Assembly (NCBI GenBank): GCA_021234155.1
Contig: JAJEKV010000047.1
Coordinates: 11,098,201 to 11,162,200, forward strand
From: Isoetes taiwanensis
Taxonomy: Eukaryota > Streptophyta > Lycopodiopsida > Isoetales > Isoetaceae
Reading direction: 5' to 3'
Length of the DNA: 64,000 nucleotides
Part shown: in pieces, positions 22,721 through 32,820 of the stretch
Layout: every line of letters begins with the position of its first letter
Numbering within the stretch: position 1 is the first letter of the stretch
The notes under the pieces: model-generated
The model's input: the letters and a program-made list of their open reading frames with translations, nothing else
Databases searched by the model: none
Told to the model about the DNA's origin: nothing
Program-made: the position numbers and the translations under genes

Positions 22721-24690
22721 CACAGCAAAACACCTCTCTTATGGTTCCCTGGGCTTTTCTTCATGTAATCAATTTCATTGGACACTAGATAGAGTGCTTG
22801 ATTTGTCTGTGAAAGCCTGCTGAGAAATCCTTAGGATAACTATATGCATTTGATCATAATGACTGGGTCAATTTTGGGTCAATACCCCAACCCGAGAGCT
22901 ATTTTTTGCAAGTATATGAGCAGAGTGTCTTTTCAAGTTTTATCAATTGGAATGTTTTCTGATGGCTCTGCAAACTAGGTGCATAAACTTCTTTTTTTGA
23001 GATCTGGTCCTTCCCCTTTTCTTATGAAGATTTTTTTGTAAGAAATAGCAACTTTAAATTCTGAGATAAGTAAATGGATTATTCCTAAGACACAACACCA
23101 TAATGTTTTACTTTTCTACTAGTATTTGGTTCTCAAGACAAACATCTACTTATGGGCTTGTTAATCGAGTTGAGACTATTAATTTGCTTCAAAGTTATGC
23201 AAAGTTATCAAATGAAGACAATGCTTACCAAGTTCGAATTTTCTTTCATTGAAACATCACAGAATAGGAACATAAATTCCCAAGCTCGGAGTCTTGGGCA
23301 CAGGATCGAAAATAATCAGATGAAGGTATACATTCAAGTAATTTGCATCAAATATTCGGGTATTTCATGCAAGGCAGGTCATTCTCCGCTTATATTCTGC
23401 AAATCCGCTCCACATATAGTCACAGAGGTCGAATCTTTCGCACAGAAGCCGGCCTTTGTTTCCAAATAATTTCCCCTTTCTATCTACTCATTTCCGGCAT
23501 CTTCTTGGCGTTTGAGTTTGTTTGGCTTTTAGCTTATGTATGCTATGGTGTTTCTTGGAGCATAAGGAGACAGAAAGGAGGTTATAGTTCGTGATTGACA
23601 GGCCAGATCCATCAGAGAGATCGGATCTTGGCCTGACCCTTTTAGGTCAGAGAGTTTTCACTGAAGAACAATATCCCATAGGCATACGATGAAAAATAAT
23701 GCTTGGGTAGCGTGGCGCGCTGTAATTGGGTGAAATGATGCTGAGGCAAAGGGGAGCATAAGAAAATATTATGTTTGCAATTTCCAAACATTAGGCACAC
23801 TTCCCTAGGAGCCAAATTTTAGGGCAAGGTCATGATCTACTAGGGAATCTTTTTGTGCTGCATGGAATCTTTTTGATGCCCCAACCTATGGGAGAATTTC
23901 TTAGGAAAAGATTTGATTGCACATATTTTTTCTTTTCGAATGGCATGAACTTGGTGTTTAGACATGGGGTGAGTATGGGGTACATGTAGGCAATCCAAGG
24001 ATGATGTGGCATAGGATGACGTGGCATGTGGTGACTTGGCAAAACTTTTCCCCTAGTCAAAAACTTTGTGAGATGAAAAAATGATGTGTGATGAGGTGGA
24101 CAACTTTGGTGAGGTGGATGATGATGTGGCATGGCAAGTTCATCAAATGTGAATTTGAACAATGGTTTAAGCCATGTTTTTGAGCTTATTTTTTGCCCAT
24201 GCAATTTGACATTGAAGATGTGGGTTCTTTCTCTCTCTTTTTGACTTAGAGAGAGAATATTCCACTTTGACTAATGGTAGGTCAATTTTGTACGGATTTT
24301 TCGTGTTTCAAGTAAATGGAGGGTATTTTAAAGATGTGTGAGAAGTTCTTGACTAGGGAAAGAGTTTGAACCATAGTGGGGTATGCGTAGGGGTGGAGGC
24401 AAGTGAAGTGAGGGAAATAGAGGTAAAGGGTGCTCCCAACATGATTAATGCCCAAGAATTTGAACTTGAATGAACATGTTACTTCTCAAAGGGGTCTTCT
24501 TATCTTGATATTGTCATGAAGCTTCCTTGAGTTGACCTTGCCTTCCTCCTTGTATGACTTTGACCTTTTCACCTTAAATCCTTTCTTGTGATGCTTCAAA
24601 TGAAAGTCCTTGCTTGGTTCTTTAGCTCGAGCTCTTGAGTTGACTTGGTCCATGCACATATTTTATCAAATCATTAGCCATTGATATGAA
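22721..24690. other. No gene recognised
   Basis: AT-rich sequence separating two coding remnants. Between about 23990 and 24130 there are short repeats of 'gatgatgtggcat'. It could be an intron or a later insertion. Confidence 0.35.
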
Positions 24691-27600
24691 ATGCCATTTG
24701 CTCTTCTATGCTGCCAAATCATGGCAGCAATGACTGCAAGCAAGGCGAATAAGCCTGCTAGTGGCAAGGGGGTACCTACTAGTGCTAAAGACTATGGTTG
24801 GAACCTGCCATCTTATGATTCGTTGAGCTTGTCTGGGATAAAGTGCAATAGGGATATACTTGTTGGCTTCAACATGTGCAGGAAGGGCCTTTCGACTGAT
24901 AAGAAACCTCATTCCATTGCATTGAAGGCTACAAAAGACAATAAAATGCCTTCCCGGATGGACAGAACTAGTTTCGGGCAGTTGCCAAGAAAAACCTGTA
25001 GTGCCACATGAAGCACCTCTTCCAAGAAAGATAAGTACCTTCAAGATTAAGCTTCGAAACTTAAACACTGAAGAGACTGGGCAACCCTCTACTTCGTCTA
25101 CTCCCACCTCGTCCACCAACCCTATAGCTACGACTTCCATGTTGACTTGGCTATCCGCTTCACGTATGCCCGATGAATTAAAATTCAATCCAGATGAAGA
25201 AAAGAAGCTTGCTGAACAGACCGCCTCGAAGCTAGAAGAATTTAAAAGATTTTATCCTATGGGAGTGAACTGGTTTCAGAAGATCAGCATTTTTTATTGT
25301 GGGACAGCCCCAGCAAATCTAACTCATAGGTTTCAATCTAATGATCATCTAGACATTAATCAAGAGCTTCAAACGGTGCCCAACGGAGGTTTTCACGCCT
25401 GCCGATGTCATCCCATTTGACCCAGTGACAAGGTAAGTTTTATTGCATATTTCTCTCTATTAGACCGCCTATTTATAATGCCTATTAATTGATGGGACAT
25501 CAATGCAGGAAGTTGATCACTTGGTCCCGCCCCGAGGAGCTCTTGAACAATTAATTTTATATTATTTCTGGTAATCAAGTATTTTTGCTGCACAAATTCT
25601 TTGTTCTATGATGGGAAATGTCGAACAGTGCAACGACATTATAGCGGATACAGTATATAAGTAGCCACTAATCGAAAAGCTCCAGCAATTAAGGAATCAG
25701 CACAAGGCTTATGGATGCCCTCCACAAAGGCCCAACAGGCACTGCAGTATCATCCGCTTGGAACGCAGGTTCTTATTTTCAGCTATAGAAGATCACCGTC
25801 ACGATCCTGACCAGCTTTTGTTACAGGATTTTCTCGAGGTAGCTACAACGACCTTGAAGGTTAAAGAACTCAAGGATGAAAAGCAATTCCTTTTCATGCA
25901 AGAAGAATCATGGTCTAAGCTAGTTGCTCTTATTAACAAGTGGGCAGCGCGGAAGCTGGCTGATGATCATGGGGAACTGTCAGATAAGCCTTCTAAAGAG
26001 TTCTTCAACAAGACTTTCCTAAGATACCTTTGAGGAATGAATAATGCCGAGGTCAGCCAACTGATTGACGAAATTCTCGAAGGCAAAGTATTTTTGAAAG
26101 TTCAGTCCAGTTATACAGGGCGCTTTGATTGCCGACAGAGGGCGCTGGACATCAAAACGCTGTCAGTGATGCATCGTGAAGTGTTGTTCTACGTCAACTG
26201 TATATTAGAGAAGCAATACAGGAGTTTTGAGGAGTTAGCTACATGTTTTCCAGATCTTTCTGAACAACGATTGCTGGATATAGCTGACACAGATTTTGAT
26301 TATATTAAAGCCAATTATAATAAAAATTCAGTGCAAGGAAATCTCCCCAGTGATTTTTGGAAGCCATTATCGCCATCATAAAGCCAGAAGAGGCAAGAGA
26401 ACATAAAGAGAAGAGGAACATCGTGCACCATGTCACCAAGTCAGGTATTCCTATTTCTGCATCGGTGTCTGAGAATGCCACGATGATTTTTATTGACATG
26501 CGTAGTTCCACAACACTATGGGAAGTTAAAAAATACACAGATTTATTTAGCAGGATTACAGGCATGATCAAAGCCAAAGTTTATCATATCATCATGTTTC
26601 TCAGATCCACCCATTTGCCAAACTGCATGTACAGTCAAAGTCAGATTCAAGGTAGTTCTCATATTTCCCTTGGGGCTTATGAAGAACAAGGCTGGGAGAG
26701 CAAAAAAAATATCAAGGAGTTCCAATATTACGTGACTCATGTCACGATAAACAGAAGTAAGGCTCGTGTGTTGCCTGTGAAGCCGAAACTTGAGCTACGG
26801 CTGACTCAGGTGACCAATGCACCGAAAAGCCCGTCCCTTCCGAAATATCCATTAACTGGTGACGAAGAGGTGGATATAAAAACAAAGCAAAAATATTTGG
26901 AGTATTTTACAGGTAAACCCAAGTTCTCTTGGGCAGCAATCGATGGCAACTTCATCCATAAGAGCCAGGCAAATACATCATATATTTACAGCATGGTGAA
27001 GGAGTTGGTTCCACTGGATGGTTGTGTTCTTGATTTTTTCTCGGCCGGCACAACTTCAAGAGTTGCTCTGATGCAAGGGAAACACAGTGTTTCCTTTGAA
27101 TATGACGATAAGGTATGCCGTTTTCTTAGATCCTTCTTTGAAACTCTAGAGAAAATGGCAAGGCCTGCCAAAGAAGAGGAAGAAGAAAATGCTATGCCAG
27201 ATAAGCCAAACAGTTCAGACATGCCGGACATCAAAATAACTCAGAAGACAGATCTTAGCAAGATGGATCAAATACTAGATGCTCTGGATCAGAAAAGTTT
27301 CGAAGAGAAGTTACAGGAAAGTATGGCACTGCTAGAACAAACAGAAAAGGCAATTGCTGAGCTCGATCCATAGTTCAAAAAACTGGAGGCACTGAACAAA
27401 AATTTTGAGAAGATCCTGCCAGTGATAACAGGTTCTGCAGAAAAGCCGCTTCATAATTTCAAATACATGGGAATATCTGATGACGCATCTGGAAGTGATA
27501 GACTAGATGGCGATCATTCACCAAAAAGACAGAAGTTGGTTCGCTCTACAGAATACTCTATGGCATTGGAGGATGAATTGTTGGATAGGTCTCAGATGTC

Positions 27601-27765
27601 AGGGTGTGTGCAAGAGATAGCTGTCGCAATGGATGTGGATATGCCAAATACTACAGGATATACATAAATGGACACATCACAGACAATTGCCGCAGGAAGG
27701 GAGCATGTTAGAAGAATAGCTGCGGAGCTTGGCGTTGATGTAGATTCTGTGAAAGAAACTCAGTG
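24691..27765 (+). pseudogene. Degenerate gene with a beta-class DNA methyltransferase-like domain
   Basis: The plus-strand frame is broken by a one-base shift in an A run near 24990, a shift near 25390, a 76-base GT-AG intron (25433-25508), stops near 25530-25665 and at 26034, a shift near 26355, and stops at 27371-27373 and about 27665. The longest open part, 26357-27373, has 338 codons. Residues 201-250 of it read HKSQANTSYIYS, then VLDFFSAGTTSRVAL (27026-27070) and FEYD. This matches the HPTQKP, VLDPFxGSGTT and IEID segments of beta-class N4-cytosine/N6-adenine methyltransferases, in the right order. The expected D/S-PP-Y catalytic box towards the N-terminus is not present; the nearest candidate is FIDMRSS, so catalysis is doubtful. 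An acidic, coiled-coil tail follows. It lies next to the GATC palindromes. Confidence 0.55.
25791..25806. repeat. GATC palindrome inside the methyltransferase-like gene
   Basis: The sequence gatcaccgtcacgatc is a weaker copy of the palindrome family, lying within coding sequence. Confidence 0.6.
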
Positions 27766-27863
27766 AAAATGTCAATCTATGATTACCTTTTTATTAATTA
27801 TACTTCTTTGAAAATACATGCTTTCTGATGTATGCGAATTTTAATGAATATATTTGTCTAAAA

Positions 27864-27986
27864 GATCGCAACCGCGATTATTCCGACAAGATTTGTCTAT
27901 TTTTTAGATTAATATTAGGTAATTCCAAGCAGTAAACTCTTTACATTTTGCCTTGCTTTCTTGTCCAAACTATCGCCATGGTGATC
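27864..27986. repeat. Palindrome cluster C: two GATC palindromes downstream of the gene
   Basis: Copies at 27864-27879 (centre aacc) and 27971-27986 (centre catg) lie 100-220 bases past the end of the methyltransferase-like gene, so the family brackets it on both sides. Confidence 0.7.
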
Positions 27987-29547
27987 TATGGGAGCATGAG
28001 TGATGCTTTTGGAACCCCATAGTTAATGTTATGAAACCTAGAGGCTATAGTTGTACAAGAGATTTTCGGCGCTTGTAATTTTTTCAAGCTGATTTACTAA
28101 TTATTAACGCTTCATTCTGGTTGCAAACAACCATTTTTTAGTTTGCCTGACATGACCGCGACCTATTTTGTTCTCAAACGAGAAAATGAAATTTCTCTAA
28201 TTAATAAAATCTTGCTTACTTGTGATTGCTCACAAGTGATATATGGCAAGCTTCAAATTTCTAAGGGTAACGCTATCTTATAAGCAACTGCTCAATGCCC
28301 TTATGACAGAAAATAGAGTTGCTCATTTATTCATGTATAATGTTAGATATACAATGTGGGATGTACATCATTAAGCAACTATGGTTTTGTCCAAAACTTC
28401 TGAATGATTTGCAAGGCTATGGTCTGTCAAGTATCAATTGCAGCAACATGTTGTGTCCATGCAGTGGAAGCAGCTGTAGCCTATTGGAGCTTGCAATAAC
28501 TTATGAGCTTAAACATGTATTGATGAGTAACAACATCAACAAGTAAGGATGGAGAGTTATTATAGCAGTTTTAGGAATAAAAGAAGCAAAAAGCATGTAA
28601 GTATAGCAATGTTGAGAATCTATTGAACAATTTTCCCATGAGTATAATACGGAATCCTATTGTTTAAATTTGGGTTTTCCGGGGTTCCAAATTTTTTTTG
28701 GAATTTTCTCTAGATTTGATTTCCTAAGGTTTCGTGGGTTTTGGCGGCCGGAAAACAATTCCGGTTTGCCAAAAATCGGATGTTTTTCTTTTCCTTATGA
28801 TGATTTGACATTTTTTGCTTGCCTTATCTGATCGCAAGTCAAATTTCTTTCTCTTTCTGGCTGCATCGTGGCATGCATGCCACGATTTCTCAAGAGCTCG
28901 ATATCTTAGATTTTGTTGAAAATCCATTCTTCATGCTTCACTCTCCCTCTTGGCCGTAACTGGTATGTTTCGCTCCATTTGTTCAAGCATGATTATTTTT
29001 GGCATTCATATGATAGCATTATGCATGCTTACAGTGGTGATCTAGGCACGCAGGTGGCTTGGGATGGATTAAGAGCTCCAAGTTGTGAGTAAGAGTTTGT
29101 TCTATCATGTAGTCTAAATAATACCTGATCAGAGTTTCTTATTTATTTATTTTTCTCCGTGGAATACGTATTGGATCTTGTTTTGATTATTTCTTAGAAC
29201 AATGGGTCTCTTCCGACAGTTTTCCTTCATGCTTGAGCTTTGTGAACCTTTTAGCTTTAAGAAAACATCATTTATGGATGGACTAGATTCTTTCAAATTG
29301 TCATGGTTTGAGAGAATATCTGTTATAGGTGGACTGAGTTCTTTTCAAATTGCCACAAAAATGTTGTGACTTCCTTCACAAGTTCGATCATTCTTTTTGT
29401 TACTATGTTTTCAAGCTGGGAAATCATCAATTTGTTTTAAATTTGTACTTGTTTTGATTTCCTCTAGATAGGCATCGCAATCAAGTTACAGATGCTATAA
29501 TCACATCGATTCGAGCCATCGGATCGTCATTCTGGGCAGGGAGCCAT
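27987..29547. other. No gene recognised; one perfect 22-bp palindrome
   Basis: AT-rich sequence. A perfect 22-bp palindrome at 28865-28886 has CATGCATG at its centre, the core of RY (B3 factor) motifs. Nothing else could be supported. Confidence 0.5.
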
Positions 29548-29862
29548 TATATAAGGCTCTTCTCCATTCGGGACCAGTTATCGGCGTCTTCTCACAGCAG
29601 CACTTCTTCCATTCTCGTTGCTTCCATGACTCTTCGTCCGACGGATTTCTTCTCCAACTTTTCTGCCGGCTTCCTCCTCCACGTCATGGCTACGGGCACA
29701 TTCCTGGCGAGTTTCCTCATCATTCTCTGGAAGGTACGCTTGTTTCCCTTCGTCATCTGGGCATGTTGGTTCTCACTATTGTTCTGGCAAGTTTCTGGTT
29801 CTATTGCTCTCTCTGTGCTTGCATGCCTATTTTTCTTTAGCACCAACATGCGGAGTTTTTAG
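29548..29862 (+). other. TATA box followed by a short hydrophobic ORF
   Basis: A 'ttatataagg' box at 29547-29556 is followed 70 bases later by an ATG at 29626. The ORF (78 codons) begins MTLRPTDFFSNFS and is strongly hydrophobic. A GT donor-like site (aaggtacgc) lies at 29731-29739, so the true product could be spliced. It may be a promoter and first exon of an element or gene, but no homologue is recognised. Confidence 0.3.
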
Positions 29863-29899
29863 TTTGGGTTCTGATGCCTCCTAAACCATCCTCCAGGTT

Positions 29900-31286
29900 A
29901 GGGGTCACTGCGCTTTGTGTTGGGCTTTTTTAATTTCGCATTATGGGTTCTAGTTTGGTCATTTTGCATTGGTTCTTTGTTGTGGCTTGGTTTATCTCGG
30001 TGAAGATGGGGTGATCCGCATGGCTCTGTGTGGCATTGTTTGAGGTGTCGTTTGTCTTGGTGGCATGGCCTGTCTGGGGATTGCATTCTTCTGCCTGCTC
30101 TTTGGGTTAGTATTTTTGCACTTCCAATTCTTTCTTCTGCTCTCTTCATGGCATCCTTGCGGCAGTGTTCGCTCCTCTTTGACTTGTGTCTGCTCTCTGT
30201 TTCATCTTTTGGTTTCCCTTCTTATCACTACTAACTTATGAGCTGGTCGATCCAGCCTCTGCCGGCCGAACTGCCTCTGATTTCAATCTCACTCTCCATC
30301 TTGATCCCCCTGCTCCATGACTTGCTCTGTTTTTGCTTTCCCCCATGCCTTGTTCTCAATCTAGCAGCCCATACTTCCTCGGTTTCTGCCTTATCCCTCC
30401 CTTGTTCGCGATCTGGCAGCCATGCTTGTTCTGTTTTTTGCCTCATCCAGCCTTGTTCTCCATCTAAGCAACCCATGGCGTTTCTTCTCGGCTATGCAGC
30501 CTCTTTAGCCTTGGAGCGTGTTCGCTTCCCGGTACCTCTGCCTGGCCCCAATGCTTCGTTCCTGAGCTTGCAATCTGTCCTTCTCTGTTTTTTTGCATGC
30601 CACATTCACTTCGTTTCACAATTTTCCCTGCAGATTTCCGCCTTCCGACCTCCGTTCTCTGATTTCGGCCTTCTGGCTTCTGTTTGGGGCAATTCTCGCC
30701 ACCCAATTCGATGGCCAGCTCACTTTTCCTTTGGTTCTTTGAGATTTTAATTGTCAGATCTGCTGGATTCCTTTCCACCATTATTTCTGTTGCCCATTTT
30801 CGGCCTCTTGTCTGTCTTTGGCGGCCCTATTTTTATCCCCTACCAGCCTCTTTGCCACCTTCTGCATGCCCTTTTTCAGCCTTCCTTCTGCCCTTTGCTC
30901 TTGGCCGGCATTCATCTCTCCTGCCATCCGCCCTTGGCCGGCATCCAGTGTTAGAGATTCAAATCCTGCTGCCACCTGTAGGAGTAGTTGGGATGATCCC
31001 AACGGTCATTCCTGTCATCTCATTATAGCATCTGGTGGTTCAGCCATGATTTGGGGCAACGCCCCTATATATTCATTGTATTCACAGTTCATATATACAC
31101 AGAGAGTTTTCTTGTTCTTGATCTTTTCTTCTCGTTCTTCCATTCTTCAACATCCCTTCTGCTACCGTCGTCCTTCTTTCCTGTGTTATCTTATTTGGGC
31201 ATCACTATGCCATTCAGTTGTCCCTTTTGCTCCGCAGATCTCTTTACTGTTGGTTTCTTTCCGCCTTTGCACCCCTAGAGATCGCC
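29900..31286 (+). other. Pyrimidine-rich region, no gene supported
   Basis: Long plus-strand ORFs here (such as 30238-30750 and 30818-31375) are rich in Phe, Leu, Ser, Pro and Cys because the strand is C/T-rich. A 'cctatatattcattg' TATA-like sequence at about 31064-31080 precedes the broken ORF at 31287. The region may be the leader of a retroelement. Confidence 0.35.
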
Positions 31287-31613
31287 ATGTCGACGTACCA
31301 TCTTTATCCACACCATTTGGACGCTCTGCATCCATCCGCTCGCAATGCGTTGCAACTCGACCGTCAAAACATTGACTAGCCTGCTGAATTCTTCCGGGCG
31401 CTGTCCCTGTACGCATCTTTTTCTCCTGCTGTCCCTCGGGTGTTCCGCTCCTATCAGCTCATCGATCCTCCCCGTGCTCGGTTCTTGAGGGACGTCATTC
31501 TGCAATGGGGATTCTCGTCTTTACGCCCCATTCAATTGCGCAAGTTTTTCCTTATCTTGACTGAATATCCGCCGCAATTTCTGCCCACTTACCAGCGTTT
31601 TCTTTGGGTTTGA
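31287..31613 (+). pseudogene. Small ORF of 108 codons with one internal stop
   Basis: From ATG 31287 to TGA 31613 there is one frame with a single TAG at 31377-31379 (codon 31). The product starts MSTYHLYPHHLDALHPSARN; after the stop it runs through FFRALSLYASFSPAVPRVFR and LRPIQLRKFFLILTEYPPQF. Composition is balanced and helical, unlike the surrounding low-complexity frames. About 220 bases upstream is a TATA-like sequence. Family unknown. Confidence 0.4.
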
Positions 31614-31739
31614 TTGCGTGATATGCCCAAGGCCTCCTCACCATCTTGATCTTGGCATCGTCTAATGCATGCTATAGGCAATAACATGGTGGGACTTTTT
31701 CATATCTCTGAATAATATGCACCAACCTGGTCGCTTCTG

Positions 31740-32134
31740 TTGCCTATGTGATGGCTTTCTTTTTTGAAATGTTTTTACCCATATGAGGAGTTGCACTTTG
31801 TCTTTTTAATGTTGATGGGTACTATGCACTACAATGGTTTGATGTTTCTCTTTCATGTTGTTGCCTATGTATTGGTTTCGATTCGATTCTATTGCCTATG
31901 TGATAGCTTCTTTTTTGGGATATTGTTAACCATACGAGGGGTTGCACTTTGCCTTTTCAACGTTTTATACATGATCTGCAGTACAATGGTTTGACTTTTT
32001 TCTCATATTATTGCCTATGTATTGGTTTCGAATCCGCTGCCTATATGATAGTTTTTGTTTTTTGTGGATATATTGTCACCCATATGAAGGGTTGCACTTT
32101 GTTCTTTCAATGTTTATGAATACTCTACACTACC
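31740..32134 (+). repeat. Tandem repeat of about 146-152 bp, 2.7 copies
   Basis: Units start at 31740, 31892 and 32038, each with 'tgcctat.tgat', 'gttgcactttg' and, in the first two, 'tacaatggtttga' and 'ttgcctatgtattggtttcga'. The copies have diverged by small indels. Confidence 0.8.
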
Positions 32135-32218
32135 ATGTGTAGTGTAGAGTGTAGTGGGGAGAATGCAGTGTTGCAGCGTATTGTTGCTCTGGAGCAGGTT
32201 AAAGTGTAGGAGGCGTTT

Positions 32219-32640
32219 GCAATTTAGAACATGGGGATTCCTTAAAAAAAATGAAGAATGAGGGATGAGGAGAAACGGGGTAGTTAGGGTTAGTAGGGGT
32301 AATGAGGGAGTAATGGGGGATTGCAATTTAGAACGTGGGGATTTTCTGTAAGAGATGAAGAATGGGGGATGCGGAGAAATGGGGTAGTCAGGGCTACTGG
32401 GGGTAATGAAGGAGTAATAGGAGGATTGCAATTTAGAATATGAGGATTTCTACTAAAAAAATGAAGAATGGGGATGACGAGAAATGGGGTAGCCAGGGTT
32501 AGTAGGGGTAATGAGAGAGCAATGGAGGATTGCAATTTACAATGGGGAATTGCAATTTAGAATGGGGGATAAGATTAGTAAGGGTAATGAGGGCCTAATG
32601 GGGGGATTGCAATTTAGAATGGGGGGATGAGGAGAAATGG
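32219..32640 (+). repeat. Minisatellite, about 104-bp period
   Basis: Repeats of 'gcaatttagaa' start at 32219, 32323, 32428 and 32532, with shorter spacing afterwards. Each unit has 'atgaagaatg.ggatg.ggagaaa' and 'ggggtaatgagggag'. An inverted copy of the unit lies at 7705-7850. Confidence 0.9.
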
Positions 32641-32820
32641 GGATTCACATGAAAAGGGAATGAAGGAAAGGAAGGATGAGGATTATATTTAAGTTAATAT
32701 TTCAGTGATTCTTGCTTTAGAAAGTGGGTGTTGCTTTAGATTGCCAATTTGAGAACACCACTAATATAACTAATAACATTTAAACCTTTGCAGTAATCTT
32801 ATTAATACTTATTATACTAG

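Noticed and set aside
29900-31375. Long plus-strand ORFs of up to 185 codons
   Set aside because: Composition follows the C/T-rich strand (Phe, Leu, Ser, Pro, Cys). No domain or motif was recognised and the opposite strand is equally open.
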